Assembly (NCBI GenBank): GCA_036365515.1
Contig: CM070873.1
Coordinates: 215,559,376-215,623,375, forward strand
Source: Torymus aiolomorphi
Taxonomy: Eukaryota > Arthropoda > Insecta > Hymenoptera > Torymidae
Length of the DNA stretch: 64,000 nt
Direction of reading: 5' to 3'
The notes beneath the pieces are model-generated. The model saw nothing but the letters and a program-made list of their open reading frames with translations, did not search any database and was not told the DNA's origin. Positions 13,497 through 25,470 of this stretch are shown here, piece by piece. Numbering within the stretch: the stretch's first letter is position 1; every line of letters begins with the position of its first letter. The translations under genes were made by a program, and so were the position numbers.

Positions 13497-14060
13497 AGGG
13501 GTTCCACAATAGAGACACATGCCAGTACTACGACCGGACGCGAGCGCGCGCGCGAAGTAAGCGAAGGACCTCCGCGAAGACGGGGGTAGCGCGTGCCACA
13601 TGCCGCGTCTTGCCCCCCATAGTCAGAGGCGCCGATCGCAGCCAAGCATGAAAATTTAATACCGTACAGAGGCGCGCGCCTCTCTATGCGTTTTCGCACA
13701 TGCGAGGAGGAGCCGCCGCCGCGTGCCCTCTTCTTGGCCGAGCTCTTATGTACTTGCCCCGGTTCCCGTTTGCAACGGCCGGGGCCAGCCCTTCTCGAGC
13801 AGGCGGCATTGCCAGTATATCTGACTTGGCGAGGGGCACGTACTGTGAGTGCCAAGAGCTTCGTGATCGGAGGCGTCCAGGGGGGATGTGTGGCCCGACT
13901 GGCCAGAAGCGTCAATCGTCGCGCGCAACGCCTTTGGAGGCCGGGGAGATTATCATAAGTAATGCAATCAGGATTTGCGCCGATGACAGCGAGGAGGAGC
14001 AGGAGACAACGCCGGGGCGGGCCAGCGGTAGATGCGTTGAGAAAATATTTTGGCTGCGTA
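13000..14060. other. GC-rich island with (TC)n tract
   Basis: This is the largest GC-rich island of the left third. A minus-strand open frame of 302 codons spans it but is interrupted in sense by an Arg-Glu run encoded by the (TC)n tract. Overlapping frames of similar quality exist on the plus strand. I see no domain and treat it as noncoding, possibly regulatory. Confidence 0.4.
13464..13495. repeat. (TC)n microsatellite
   Basis: Uninterrupted TC dinucleotide run inside the GC-rich island. Confidence 0.9.
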
Positions 14061-14069
14061 TTATTTTTC

Positions 14070-14695
14070 AGGAATTACGAGCGCCTGACTCTGTTTTTAT
14101 TGTCGCATTCATGTGTTTCGCTAAGATCGTCGTGATTTAATACTTTAGATTTTATCACCACGATGTTCCAGCCTGGCTACGAAATTGGCGCAGCTCCTGC
14201 TTCTGTAATTCTGAGTCGAATAAACCAAATGGCTTGAATAATCCCTCTTTACTTAAACTATAGTACATATAAAAAAAAATAAAATTTGAACTCTTAAATA
14301 ATAACGTTTCCGATGTTTTTGAAAAAGCTAAATTTAAAAAAGAATATCAATAAAATTTTGTTTCGAAATTATCCCACGTAATTAATGTTTTACAAAAGTT
14401 TTTAAATAACGTAGTATGGCATAAAGTAATGAGATAGTGACGCAAGGTGTGATATTTATGAAAACGTATCGACTTCTTACAATATATACATTACACATGT
14501 CGCAGCAAAGACTGTTTGTAAAAAATTTAATCTGTTTTCACATTGAATATTCAAATTAAATAAGGAAGTATGAAATTACTGATTATGTATATATAATTCA
14601 GACGCAACAAAGTACAATGTACGCGTCGTAAATATATTATGTGCATGCGTATAACCAATCGTGGCGAACAAACTATTAAACTACAGTTGTGCAAA
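14070..14695. other. AT-rich stretch, nothing recognised
   Basis: AT-rich spacer. No feature was found. Confidence 0.4.
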
Positions 14696-14699
14696 AATA

Positions 14700-15490
14700 A
14701 TGTTTTTCCTCGATAATGAGGCATATCACGCGAGAGTCGGTTGCGTAAAGCAACAATCCTTTAACTGTAAAGGTGCAAAGCGTCGGTAACTCTTCGGAAT
14801 CGCCGATGAAATCCATTATAGCGGCGCAGAGAGCGTCTGCTTCGCGAGCGTACGGCGCACACGCGAAAGAAGATATTATTACGCGATATTGAATTGTATA
14901 ATTGAATCCTTACGCAGCGCGCGTAGAAGTCTATCGCCATTAATTTCTTTTAAAAGCCCGTATAAATCTTTTAAAAGCCCGCGTTTCTGCACCTCCTCTC
15001 TCCTCGCACGCAGATTCCGCCAAAGTACGCAAAGGAGAGGATCGAGTAGAAGAACCCGTTGGCATTCCCACGGCGCCAAGCGCGCGAGATGCTACTCGAT
15101 CACTTTCGCTATTATCTAACTTGCTTCGAGGATTGCGAAAACCCGCCTCTACGTGCGCTCGCGCCCAGCATCTCCTATATGTATATGAATGCACGTAAGT
15201 ACGTGCAGGTCGCATTTTCTGGCTCTGCCGATGAAAAAAAGCTCGCGCGCGAACGTAAACCAAGTGCTAAGTTCGTTGTTCTCGCTCGAGTTTGATTTAT
15301 ATGCCGTCTGCATGGATGTTTTCATTTTCTCGGCTGTGCCGGCTGTATATGCGCGCCTTCTCGCGTGAGTGTTCGATGCTGAAGGATTTACAAACGTTTG
15401 GCCGTTGCTAGAGACTAACGGTTGCGAAATGCGCGTGGATTTACTATACGGAAATTTATGTAACATTAACTCGATCCTGCATGAAGCCAA
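14700..15490. other. GC-rich island
   Basis: A moderately GC-rich block with several overlapping short frames on both strands, none with a domain. A tandem pair CTTTTAAAAGCCCG lies near 14946-14980. Probably noncoding. Confidence 0.35.
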
Positions 15491-15565
15491 ATATTTTCAT
15501 TGCTTCGGTAGAAACCAAAATACACGTACTGTTACAAGTGAGCTATCGCAACTTTTAATAATAAA

Positions 15566-15603
15566 AAGTGACGGACCCTGGGATTGAACCAGAGCCGCCA
15601 ACA
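15566..15603 (-). repeat. tRNA-like 3' fragment, second copy
   Basis: Read on the minus strand this matches 12373-12416: GGCGGCTCTGG, a B-box-like core (GGTTCAATCCC), GTCCGTCAC, then T5. The flanks differ, so two separate insertions of one tRNA-related repeat are likely. Confidence 0.5.
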
Positions 15604-15790
15604 TAATTAAAAAATACAACATTTGAAACTTGTATTAATAATACGACTATAGGAAATGTAAAGTCATGTAAAAATAAAAATACTGTACAAAAGGTGATGC
15701 TACTTGTAGAATTTAGTAAGCATTTTAATATAAACATTTCAGAGGAATAATGTTAACACTTTACAAGGAAAAAATAAATAACTAATTCTG

Positions 15791-16040
15791 CCCTGGTAGA
15801 AAATAGACCAACTTCGTTGATTAACATGTTAATCAAATGGAAACGTTTCTACTTAAAATTAACATCGAAATTTAATTAAAACTATTTAAAACTATCACTA
15901 TATTTTAAAGCATCTACAATATAATATTTCCACATGTATAAATAGTTATTCTTCGTTGACAATAGCAACACAATCATGGTGTGACGTTTTTAATTTAAAA
16001 ATTGACGAACGGTTCGCCAACCGTAGCATTTCTACCAGGG
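15791..16040. mobile_element. 250-bp MITE, CCCTGGTAGAAA ends
   Basis: Both ends carry the 12-bp inverted repeat CCCTGGTAGAAA. A second copy in opposite orientation lies at 30984-31238 and matches along most of its length, including an ACATGTGGAAATATTATATT-type core. There is no coding capacity, and the target-site duplication is not clear. Confidence 0.75.
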
Positions 16041-16044
16041 TACG

Positions 16045-17085
16045 GTTTGCACAGTTAATTATAGAGATTAGAATGCAAGGTTCATTTTACTTACAACAAT
16101 GTCGGTAAAAACAGCAGTAAAGAAAAGTAGAATCTTCCTTTTGTTAATGTGGAATTGTCACTACATTCTAATACATTGAAACAGACAAAAACAGATTTTC
16201 TACTTTTTCTGAAAAGACTCTTTGAATGAATATTCCTTTATGAAAAGGAGATTCTCCTTTTTTCAATAAACTTCGAACTTCTTAAATGCAATAAAAATTA
16301 TATTTTAAATATAATGATATTTTTACTACAAACAAAAGTTATTTTTACTTATTTTATAATGCCATTTCAGCTTTTTTCCAAATCAATTGATTTAGCTGAT
16401 GCAAAACGGTTAGATTAACTATAAATTTTTTTCCGTGTAGTGATAGATATTACTTCTTGTAGAATACCTATATTTTAGTAACTATAATTTTAATAAAAAT
16501 CTCATACTAAAGAGGTTCGTTAGCAAAGTATTCGTTGTAATTGAGTGTATTGTATTCCGTATAAAGCAATTTAAGTAGTATTTGTGAAGCATGAAAGGAA
16601 GTTATAAAAAGATGAAAACCATCCCACTCAACGCCACGCCACATTACAACGAGTTTTTACCCTAATGACATGCCAGCGGGGGTTCCTAAAATGAAAAGAA
16701 AATTATATACGTCAGAATAAACAACCATTCTTCTTTTTTAATTAATACTATTATCAGTAGGCGCACGTTATATTTTATTAATTGGCATATCTAAATTACG
16801 ATTACCGATAAATATATAACAAAGCTAAAAAAATGTTAAAATGAAATTTTACAATTTGATAATTGGATAAATAACGACGTTCATAGAATGTCTAGTAAGA
16901 AATATTGTTTAATGTAATATACGATAATATAGTTTTTTTAAGTATTACAGCCTCATAAAAGCCTAAAATTGGAATTTCGTTATATCTACGAGAAAGCTGT
17001 TAGGTATAATTATGATGACAAAATCGCGTAGAAATAACTACAGTGCACACAATGAAAGCATTTTACAATAATCAACCCTTCTCAC
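16045..17085. other. AT-rich stretch, nothing recognised
   Basis: About 1 kb of AT-rich DNA without recognised features. Confidence 0.4.
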
Positions 17086-17089
17086 CTTG

Positions 17090-18000
17090 GTCCGCAAAAA
17101 GACATAACCGCGCGAAAAATGGCCATTGTTCTTCCAGGCAGGCGAAAAAAGCTTAATTCACATTCGATTGTTATGAATTTTCAAGCCCCTAATCGCGCAG
17201 TCACGCGGAATTCGCTCAGCGCGGCCTTTGACGTGCTTTACGCGGTATATACGCATAAGCAATTCCACGCCGTCATCGCGCGTCCGATCGCAAAAACTCT
17301 CTCCTCGATTCGCGCCGTAAATCGAGGCAACCCTACAGGTTTATGATCGATTTCTAAGGGCTTTTCGCCAACGTCACGATAGCGAATGAAGCGAGCGCGC
17401 CCGCGCGTTGTGCCGTAAATTACAGATGCTGCATTCTTTTCGGCGCGCGACAATAACGCGCGATGGCCTTATAGCGCAGTTGGCCAATAAATTTACCCAT
17501 TTCCATCGGGCGCGCTCTAGCAGCGCGATCGCTCGCCTACTCTGCATGTCGCATCGACAACCTGCAGCTGGACAATAGCCCCCTGCGGAGAGAGAGGCAC
17601 ATCTTCACACAGCCGCCAAGTCGATCAGGTGTGTTGTGACAGGTGCTAGTCGCCGCCACCAGTTAGATGCGGCCAGGTGCGGCACACAGACAGTTTGCCG
17701 TGATGCACGTGCTACGGCAGGTACTTACTCGCGCATTGGCCGATATTTATAACAATATCTGCCCCTGCGGCCAGGCCACCTGCGCGGTATGAGCGCATCG
17801 CTGGTGGCAATATACTGACAATTCCGTCAACGAGACAAAAGAATTTTACAACGTAGTACACAGTTTATAGGTAGGGTTATCGCTCTCTCTTTCTCCCGAT
17901 GGACGTCAACAGCAGCTGCGCTCTCGGTTATTGGCTTTGTCTTAGGGAAACTCGTATAGGGCTTAGAAGTGCAAAGATAATAGAAATGTGAAGATACTAT
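17090..18000. other. GC-rich island
   Basis: This GC-rich block lies about 0.5 kb beyond the 3' end of the secreted-protein gene. It contains the E-box cluster at 17626-17782 and has no convincing coding frame. Confidence 0.4.
17626..17782. promoter_or_regulatory. E-box cluster (candidate enhancer)
   Basis: Four CAGGTG/CACCTG sites (17626, 17640, 17674 and 17777), one CACGTG (17706) and one CAGGTA (17718) lie within 157 bases. In insects CAGGTG is bound by Snail/Scratch-type zinc fingers and some bHLH dimers, and CAGGTA resembles the Zelda site. The count is far above chance for six-base motifs. The enhancer role is inferred. Confidence 0.4.
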
Positions 18001-18450
18001 GCGAGGTCTAAAGCTTCTCGGACTATCTTTCGACAAAGAATCTTGTAATAATGTTTACAATGTATATTCTTTTAAAATTCAAAGAAAACATAATACGCAG
18101 TTTTGATAAACTTTTATTTATTTTAAGTGTTTTCAACAATATTTCTTTATACATTTCAATAAGGTTTTATGCATATTTCATATAAAAGGTACTTACAATC
18201 TATTGAATAATAACGAAGACATTTATAATACTATAAATATTTAATAATTTTTTACACTTCAACACGAATAATTTAAAGTTGTAACTTGTGCACAATATAA
18301 AATGCTACGGTTATTAAATAGTTAAAGAATCTTGTAATAAATCAGTGTTTTATATTATACAAAAGAGCGCATAGATTAGTCAGTCTCTAAAATTATAACC
18401 GTTAAATGCTGATCGATGTATAAGTTAAATTCAATGCCATCAGTGCTTGA

Positions 18451-20043
18451 TTAAGGTCTTCTGCCATTAATATTACCCCATGGATTTTCTGTAGATATTG
18501 TAAAATAGGTTTATTATACTTAAATCGAAGAATTGAAAATGTAACAGAAATCACATTCTCTTATATAATACGTACCCCTTTGAGTGGTGGTCTGTGTGTT
18601 ATTTTTCCTAGGATCTGTATTGCATACAGGGTCACAACGGTAACTCAAAAAAGGATTACTACAGGTGGAACAATCAACTGGCGGTGCCTATGAATTTTTC
18701 AAACGAAATGTCTTTAATTTAATTCTAGTATTAATTTATAATTATAGTACATAAAAGTTATACCGGATATTTTTGAAAACATGGCCAACTCATAGGAAAC
18801 ATACACCCGCCCATTTGTCCGCCACCAATGCCAATCGTAATTTGTGGCATTGCTTGCCAAGGACTGAACGGATAGCAGTTAGATCCAGCTATAAACACAA
18901 ATGCACAAGTTATTAATAACTCATTTTCATCTCAAATCATTTATTGCTAATGTTATTGTTACATTTTTAAATGTCACGGGAATTAAACATATGAACTATA
19001 TAATATTAGACAAAATTTGTAGGAAAAAAAAAAATTGAAAGTCAATAAAGCGATCGCGTTAGTTGGTGAATAAAAATTTAAATCATACTTACGATAAGAG
19101 CAATCTCCACCGTGTTGTCCAGAGCCTGGACTAAATTGATTATTGATCACATTGTTAATATCGATTTTGGGCACTATTCCATCGCTAGTGGTGTTTGTTG
19201 TAGTCGTAGTAGTAGTTTGGCCATTACCACCGTTATGGCCTCTACCGCCACCAGTACCGCCACCATTATTTGTAGGGCTCGTGTCATCAGGACATTTCGT
19301 CACATTTGGCATGTTGTTATTGACGTTAACGATCGTCGTGATATTTCCCACACCTGGAACCTTGCTCTCTGCGCATTCGCCATTTGAACAGTCAAAAGAC
19401 GTCTCCACAGTCTTGGAATAGGTCTCGATGAGACGTTTCTTGCAATGCGTATGGCAATCACGCAAACAGGATGAGGTAGTGCAATTCACCTCGAAGCACT
19501 GGTCGAGGCAGGATACCTGATTACCTGAGAAATGTTTAAGAATTTTTTTCATTTACATGCTAGACTTGATCGTGTAACTGTGAATTTAATACGAATCAGT
19601 TAATTAATAAAGTGTTCATTCCAATATTGTAAGTATGTTCTGATAGTACCGTTACGTAACATTTTATTCGTGGCATGATTGCTTTGTCCAACTACATAAA
19701 CTATCTGTTTTTCACTAAACGTTATATTAGAACACGGAAGAAGAAAAATGAAAAATAATCTAGTAGACCGGTGTTAAAATGTTTGAAAAGCGGAAGGGAA
19801 AATCGTACCAAGATTGGACTGGTGTCTTTTCTCGCGCTTGAGGCACTTGATGTAGGCCCGGTAATCCGCGTGCTGGCACTCGATGAGCAGCTTGTGCTCG
19901 TTCTCAGCCAGCGAGTGGTTCGGTATGGCGTTGCTCTGGTAGTCGTGCGGGCGGTGGTGGGCCACGGAAGCCTCGAGGGCGGGGCAGCGCGAGCCCAGGA
20001 GGCAGAGTTGCAGCAGGAAGACGAGGCAGAACCGCGAGCCCAT
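18451..20043 (-). CDS. Secreted cysteine-rich protein, unknown family
   Basis: I do not recognise a family. Five exons join in frame: 20043-19809, 19524-19093, 18888-18764, 18687-18576 and 18488-18451, giving 313 residues. All junctions have GT donors and AG acceptors. The start ATG lies in a strong context (GCCGCCATGG) and encodes a clear signal peptide of about 20-23 residues. The mature chain has about 19 cysteines, including a cluster near residues 83-105 spaced C-x3-C-x4-C-x4-C-x3-C-x3-C. A low-complexity middle follows, rich in Asn, Gly and Thr with a run of seven Thr, then a Gly-rich stretch and two further Cys clusters. Several N-x-T sites suggest glycosylation. It is probably extracellular. 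A poly(A) signal may lie at 18113-18118 on the minus strand. The last, 38-base exon is the least certain. Confidence 0.75.
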
Positions 20044-20084
20044 GGCGGCGGCAGACTGCTCGCGAGCAGGCCATCGTCCGCGAA

Positions 20085-20091
20085 TTTATAT
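20085..20091 (-). promoter_or_regulatory. TATA-like box
   Basis: TATAAAT on the minus strand lies about 42-48 bases upstream of the ATG of the secreted-protein gene. At usual spacing the transcript would begin near 20060, giving a 5' leader of under 20 bases. This rests on motif and position only. Confidence 0.4.
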
Positions 20092-20099
20092 CAGCGGCG

Positions 20100-20400
20100 G
20101 CTTGGGTAAATGACCGAGGGGGCGAATTTTTCTGCGCTCGAGCCCAGGCGACGACGGGACGATTTCCCGCGCAAACTTCCCCCTGCGCGAGAGCGCTGTT
20201 TGCACAGAGGCCGCGCGCGACACAATTCCGCCCGCAGCCGAGCGAGCGCTGGCGAGCAAATTTGCACTGCTTATCTCCACGGCGCAGCGCAGCCCAAGAC
20301 GCCTCCTCTTCCCGCTCTTGTTTAATTAAAGCAGCTTTTTTGCCACGGTCGTGTGCACCTTGCAACTTCCTTGCAGCTCTCGCCTCGAGTGCTCAAGACA
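20100..20400. promoter_or_regulatory. GC-rich upstream region of the secreted-protein gene
   Basis: This CpG-rich sequence sits directly upstream of the minus-strand gene. Frames on both strands are compositional. It is likely promoter-proximal DNA. Confidence 0.35.
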
Positions 20401-20749
20401 GATGTGCCAAGAAATAAACTCAGGGGAATACCTATGTCGCTTGCGTAATATTCATATGCCATTATTTCATTATAATATAGCATAAGTTAAACAATAAAAA
20501 TTCTTACATTTTCACCATAAGATTTACAGAAAGTTTCACCACATTTCTACCACGGTTTGCTAAACTAAACTAAAATAAATTATGTAATCGGTTATAATTA
20601 TCGCTATTGTAGTGACAATTGATATTCTTTTTAAACACGTGTTTATTTTTATCCACAGAGATTTATCTACATCATATAAACTACTAAACTACTTTCAAAC
20701 TTGTACTGAATGTAAAATGATAAATAAAGTGTATGTAATTGACGTACTA

Positions 20750-20808
20750 TTCGTAATAAGGGTGTTTCTCTTATGGAAACTCCATAAGAGAAACGCCCTT
20801 ATTCCGAA
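20750..20808. repeat. 59-bp hairpin
   Basis: Arms of 28 bases with two mismatches surround a three-base loop (AAC), with outer sequence TTCG...CGAA. It may be a relic of a foldback element; no target-site duplication was seen. Confidence 0.7.
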
Positions 20809-20814
20809 TAGCTC

Positions 20815-22030
20815 CTCAATTTGAGAAAATCCTCACGATGGGCAGATGAGACATGTATTTTTCAATACAAAGAATAAAAAACCTAATATAACATTTTTCG
20901 TTTTGGCTTAAAGCGTAGTAATAAAAGCGCTTAAAATACATTTACAATTCCTTATTAAAAAGGGAAAGATAAAGAAAGAAAAAAAGGAAGAAAGGAAAGA
21001 ATACGCACCATATATTACTAAATCTGAAGGTAGAAGGATATAGAATACCCGCAAGATAAGGTTCATGAAGTATGCACTTTGCATACTTTCATTTTTACAT
21101 TCCGTACTCATTTGGAATGCCCAGCAAATAAAAATAAACGGAAATCGTAAGTGTTATTAACCTTTCTATTTTAAGCATTCATTTTCTTTATTATTAGCTA
21201 ATTAAATATGATGATAAAATTTGTACTTTTTTATTGTTAAAATCCATTATAATCTTGATAGAAATAAATTACATTTTTCAAAATTATATTTTGGCCTTAA
21301 ATTGAGAATTTTTTTCGATCAGTTATAGTAGGGTATAAAGAAAACAGTTTGATATCTTAATTTCTTTTTGTGAATCAATATAATTAACGTGAAAAAGTAC
21401 CATTTTAAAAAAGCGTTGGAAAACCGGATATTTTGATTCCGCGCCGTATAAAGTGATTTTTGGAAAATAACATTTTTTGCTGGAAATTAAAATTTGCAAT
21501 ACTCACAACTGAAAGTGATTCAATTATTTTCTTGATAATAAAACAGATAATTTCTTGACTTGCAATGCTATACCCTTTAATATCCTGGAATGTAAATACT
21601 TTTAGATCTGATAAATCTTGGAGTTCTTTCAATCTTTGGATCACTTTAATGATTATATTCATTTGAATTTTGTGTTATATTTATTTATACTGACTTCAAA
21701 AGCACAAGCTATGATTATGAATTATTTAAATAAAAAAATAATAATCCTTCTAAATAAAATGACTTTATTCAATATTTTAGAATTGCTGATCATCAACCAA
21801 TTTTATCCCAGAAATAATGTCATTCAAAATTCAAAATTATATATCCATTAATAAGGAAGTTTAAATAATTATATCTATAAGTTTCCCAAAACAAATATTT
21901 TCAATGAAATGAATATTTTTTTATCATTTAATCGAAATCACACCATACCTAATATTTTTTTGTTTCCAGTTGAAGAGGTCTACTTCAACCGTTCGTATTT
22001 TATGATGAATTTTAATAGGTAGATGCCGAG
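20815..22030. other. AT-rich stretch, nothing recognised
   Basis: AT-rich DNA with short chance frames only. No gene or repeat pair was identified. Confidence 0.4.
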
Positions 22031-22035
22031 TTGAA

Positions 22036-22527
22036 GCCCCGCGCAAAAAAATGAAGACTGGCCAATATATTGCTCGGAATGTGGCCAATATATGGGATAT
22101 GTCACTTCCCATATATGACCAAAATTTCTCCATGTTGCGCTCCGTGCCTTTTTCCCATATATGGGGGAACTTTTGGGGACTTCTGTAGTTCTATATGTAT
22201 AATGTAGTTCCAAAGCCGTCACTAGGCGGCGCACTGATGGCGTAACACATGGATAAATAGGAACGTGCGGGTATATAAGAAAGTATGAGACACAGGAGTG
22301 GGCGGACGGGACCAGTGCTTCGCTTGTATATTTACAAAATTTGTTGTTAACGAGGAACTGAAAGCAACACTTGTCCAATACATGGGCTATAGGTCATCCC
22401 AACTATGGGAAAAAGGCACGGAGCGCAACATGGAGAAATTTTGGCCATGTATGGGAAGTGACATATCCCATGTATTGCCCACATTCCGAGCAATATATTG
22501 CCCAGTCTTCATTTTTTTGCGCGGGGC
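22036..22527. mobile_element. 492-bp foldback element, GCCCCGCGC ends
   Basis: Two arms of about 130 bases match in inverted orientation with only a few mismatches. The outermost 26 bases, starting GCCCCGCGCAAAAAAATG, are identical. The centre is about 230 bases and single-copy here. There is no coding capacity, and a target-site duplication is not obvious. Confidence 0.8.
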
Positions 22528-22775
22528 GGACCTAAAAAATTTCCGTAGCAGTAATTCTGAGCATCAGAATTAATCCCTAAGGTTTTTTCATTCATAATAT
22601 GAGGAATTCTACAGATTATCCATAATTAGAGGGTTAAAAAAATTAAAAAAACTATTGGAGGCACACTTCTGTAATAAATTTTTCCTTATTCTTTAGGTCA
22701 TACGATAGACGAGAAAAATGGTCGAAAAACATACAGGCGTCAACAAATTTCCCACAAGAAAAGAATTAAAGTATA

Positions 22776-22820
22776 AACTTTGCACAGAATCGTTAAAATC
22801 GGACGATTCTGTGCAAAGTT
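22776..22820. repeat. Short perfect hairpin
   Basis: Perfect 18-base arms (AACTTTGCACAGAATCGT) flank a nine-base loop. No function is assigned. Confidence 0.7.
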
Positions 22821-23489
22821 ATAACATGCATTTGAAAATCGCGAAAAATTACCAAAAATGATCGATGAATGACCCGCGGTGCTGTCGGTGGCGATTGTGG
22901 TGGTACCACATGTTAGTAACGTAACTTTTGAAGCAATTACACGGAAAAAAAGTTTCTATTAAAAATTACTATTTTCTCTACTAGTCTGAGGACATACTCA
23001 AATTCTCAAGATATTTAATATATTTTTAGCAATTAATGGTATACACCTTTTTAAAAATAAATAAATATAGTTATAAAATTTGCTACATTACTTATATAAA
23101 ATTTAGTACTTACTATACTAAATTTTCAAAACACTAATATTTGATAGAAGATGTAGCAATTTTTACGAGCCAGTTTACTAAAATTTGATAGAATTGTAGC
23201 AATTTCTACGAGTCACTTTACCAAAAATTACGAGACCTTCTGCTGACGACAACATCAGCAAGTCGACATAACCTCAAAGGAGATTTACTTATCACCTTCT
23301 CTTCTATAAAATTAATTATAAAATATAACCTGCATATTTCACAAATATTTATTAATTTAAAAACTTGTGTACTACATTCTTCGTGAAACAAATAGTTAAT
23401 TAACTTATTAAGATGTCGAATTTGTCCTATTGTGGAATTACACAAGCTGTAGCATATGTGACGAGTCGAAATATCTTTCGTGTAAGTGC

Positions 23490-23551
23490 ACGTTGGCGTA
23501 GCGGTAAGACGGCGGCTTCTCGCGCGGCGGGTTCGATACCAGCTCTCTGCG
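23490..23551 (+). repeat. tRNA-like sequence with A and B boxes
   Basis: TGGCGTAGCGG matches an RNA polymerase III A box, and GGTTCGATACC matches a B box about 30 bases later. No acceptor stem or clean anticodon stem can be drawn, so it is a tRNA-derived repeat or SINE head rather than a gene. A T7 run follows at about 23552. Confidence 0.55.
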
Positions 23552-23593
23552 TTTTTTTCCAAATACAAAAAATAATTTATTTCTTCTACTTAA

Positions 23594-24000
23594 GGGAATG
23601 CCTTATACCGGCAGAGTTCTCTGCCGTACCGACCACAGTGTTTTTAATTAAAGATGAATTGTTATAAGCTTTTCCTTGAATTCTCAGAGTTGACGCACAT
23701 AAACAAACTTATTATCTACTTTCCGGTTAAATTTCAGATAAATCTATTGGAAAATTAAGACGAAATTTGAGAACTCGCAAGATGTCGTATTTTGGGGTTA
23801 ATATGATATTATGCGACGTTGCGAGTTCTCAAATTTTGTCTTTATTTTCCAACAGATTTATCTGAAATTTGACCGGAAAGTAGATAATAAGTTTGTTTAT
23901 GTGCGTCAACTCTGAGAATTCAAGGAAAAGCTTATAACAATTAATCTTTAATTAAAAACACTGTGGTCGGTACGGCAGAGAACTCTGCCGATATACATTC
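23594..24000. mobile_element. Foldback element, piggyBac-like (TTAA side)
   Basis: Two arms of about 195 bases are inverted copies with a few percent mismatch. The left end GGGAATGCC follows TTAA (23590-23593); the right end is degraded (CATTC then ATAA). A related copy at 47324-47729 has TTAA at both ends. No coding sequence. Confidence 0.75.
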
Positions 24001-24532
24001 ATAATCTAAAATAAAATATAACGTCGGTAATATAGATTGCAAAAAAAATTTTTTAATTGTAAATTTCCGCTTTAGTTTCCGAAATATTAAAATTTGGTAA
24101 GGATTCTAAAATTCAATACATTTCGAGTATGTCCCTGGTTTTCTATACAGTATATTAAATTTTAGTCATTGAAGAAGTAATTTTTACTGGAAACTTTTTT
24201 CCCTGTAGCATTTTTTAATTCTGAATTCTATTTTCTATTTTTAACATATGTACGACTCTCCCAGATAAAATGTTTTTTTTTTCAAATTTTTTTTCAATTC
24301 GTAATTTTTTGAGAAGGCTCTTTTTTATATAGACATGAAATTTAAAAGGGATCGTGTATACGATATAGACAATACATGTATAAAATTTCATTAAAATTCG
24401 ACACTATTTTAGACATTTAAAATGAAATATTTTGGCATTTACTTCATAGTTCATGAATTACGAGAACATCTAATAATTTTTTTGAAATATATAGCGGTGT
24501 GCCTTTCATTATGTAATACAATAATTACAGAG

Positions 24533-25383
24533 GCCCACAAAACGAAAAAAGTGGTGTGCGCCTGAGACTAGGCCACCATATCTCCGTGTATTTTCTGCCC
24601 CTAACCACGATTCCAAGGTTAGAAATGCTCCACCATGCCTGGATTTCGAGATATCTAACGTATAAGAGTTTTAAAATATCTTAAAAAGCAAAGTGACAAA
24701 ATTTTTTTATTCATTTTCTTATAAAACAATATAGCACTGTTTGTGCCCTTGAAGATCAACTTTAGATCATACAATTTTTTTTCTCCTAGATCTAAATGCG
24801 TGAATTTTTAAAAGAAATAATGAATTTGATTTTAAGAGCTACATGCACGTTTTCAAAACTCACCCATTCAGATCTTGGAGAAAAAAATTGTAGAGAGATG
24901 ATCAAAAGTTAATCTTTAAGAGCATAAGCCGTAGTAGATTATTGTGTAGAAAAAGTGAATAAAAAAAATTTTTGTCACTTTGTTTTTCAAGATATCTTAA
25001 AAATCTTATACGTTAGATCTACCATCACTAAGCCGTATCAAAAGCGCTCTGTACGAGTATCTATTTTATCTTTTGACCGAGATTCCGCATATCTACTAGT
25101 TTAAGGATGCTTATAATGAATTTTTGTATTACATATATGTTGATTCAACTTCATGTTGTTATTCAATTTCTTGTATTTTGACAAAATGTCATCAGCAAAC
25201 TACTATGATATTATATTAAGTACTTTGACAAAGCGGCTTTAATTGTTGTGTGAGATTCCAAAGTATTTTATGACTTTGATGTATGCTAAATGCTATGAAC
25301 TGTGATACTGATGTACATACCTGAAGCATTAAGCTCATTACTTGTATCTTTTCTGGCTAGTCCAGAAATAAACTTAATAAATG

Positions 25384-25470
<87 letters not shown>

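Larger units (their letters stand above)
22940..24205. mobile_element. 1.27-kb TA-flanked TIR element carrying a second element
   Basis: The ends CACGGAAAAAAAGTTTC and CAGGGAAAAAAGTTTC are inverted, each flanked by TA, and the similarity continues inward (AAAAATTACT and then GGACATACTC). This fits a Tc1/mariner-type nonautonomous element. Inside lie a tRNA-like sequence (23490-23551) and a foldback element (23594-24000), so it has been a target for, or has captured, other repeats. No transposase frame is visible. Confidence 0.65.

Noticed and set aside
13007..13915. 302-codon minus-strand open frame
   Set aside because: It crosses the (TC)n tract as an Arg-Glu run, has no domain, and equally long frames exist on the opposite strand. 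GC-rich composition explains it.
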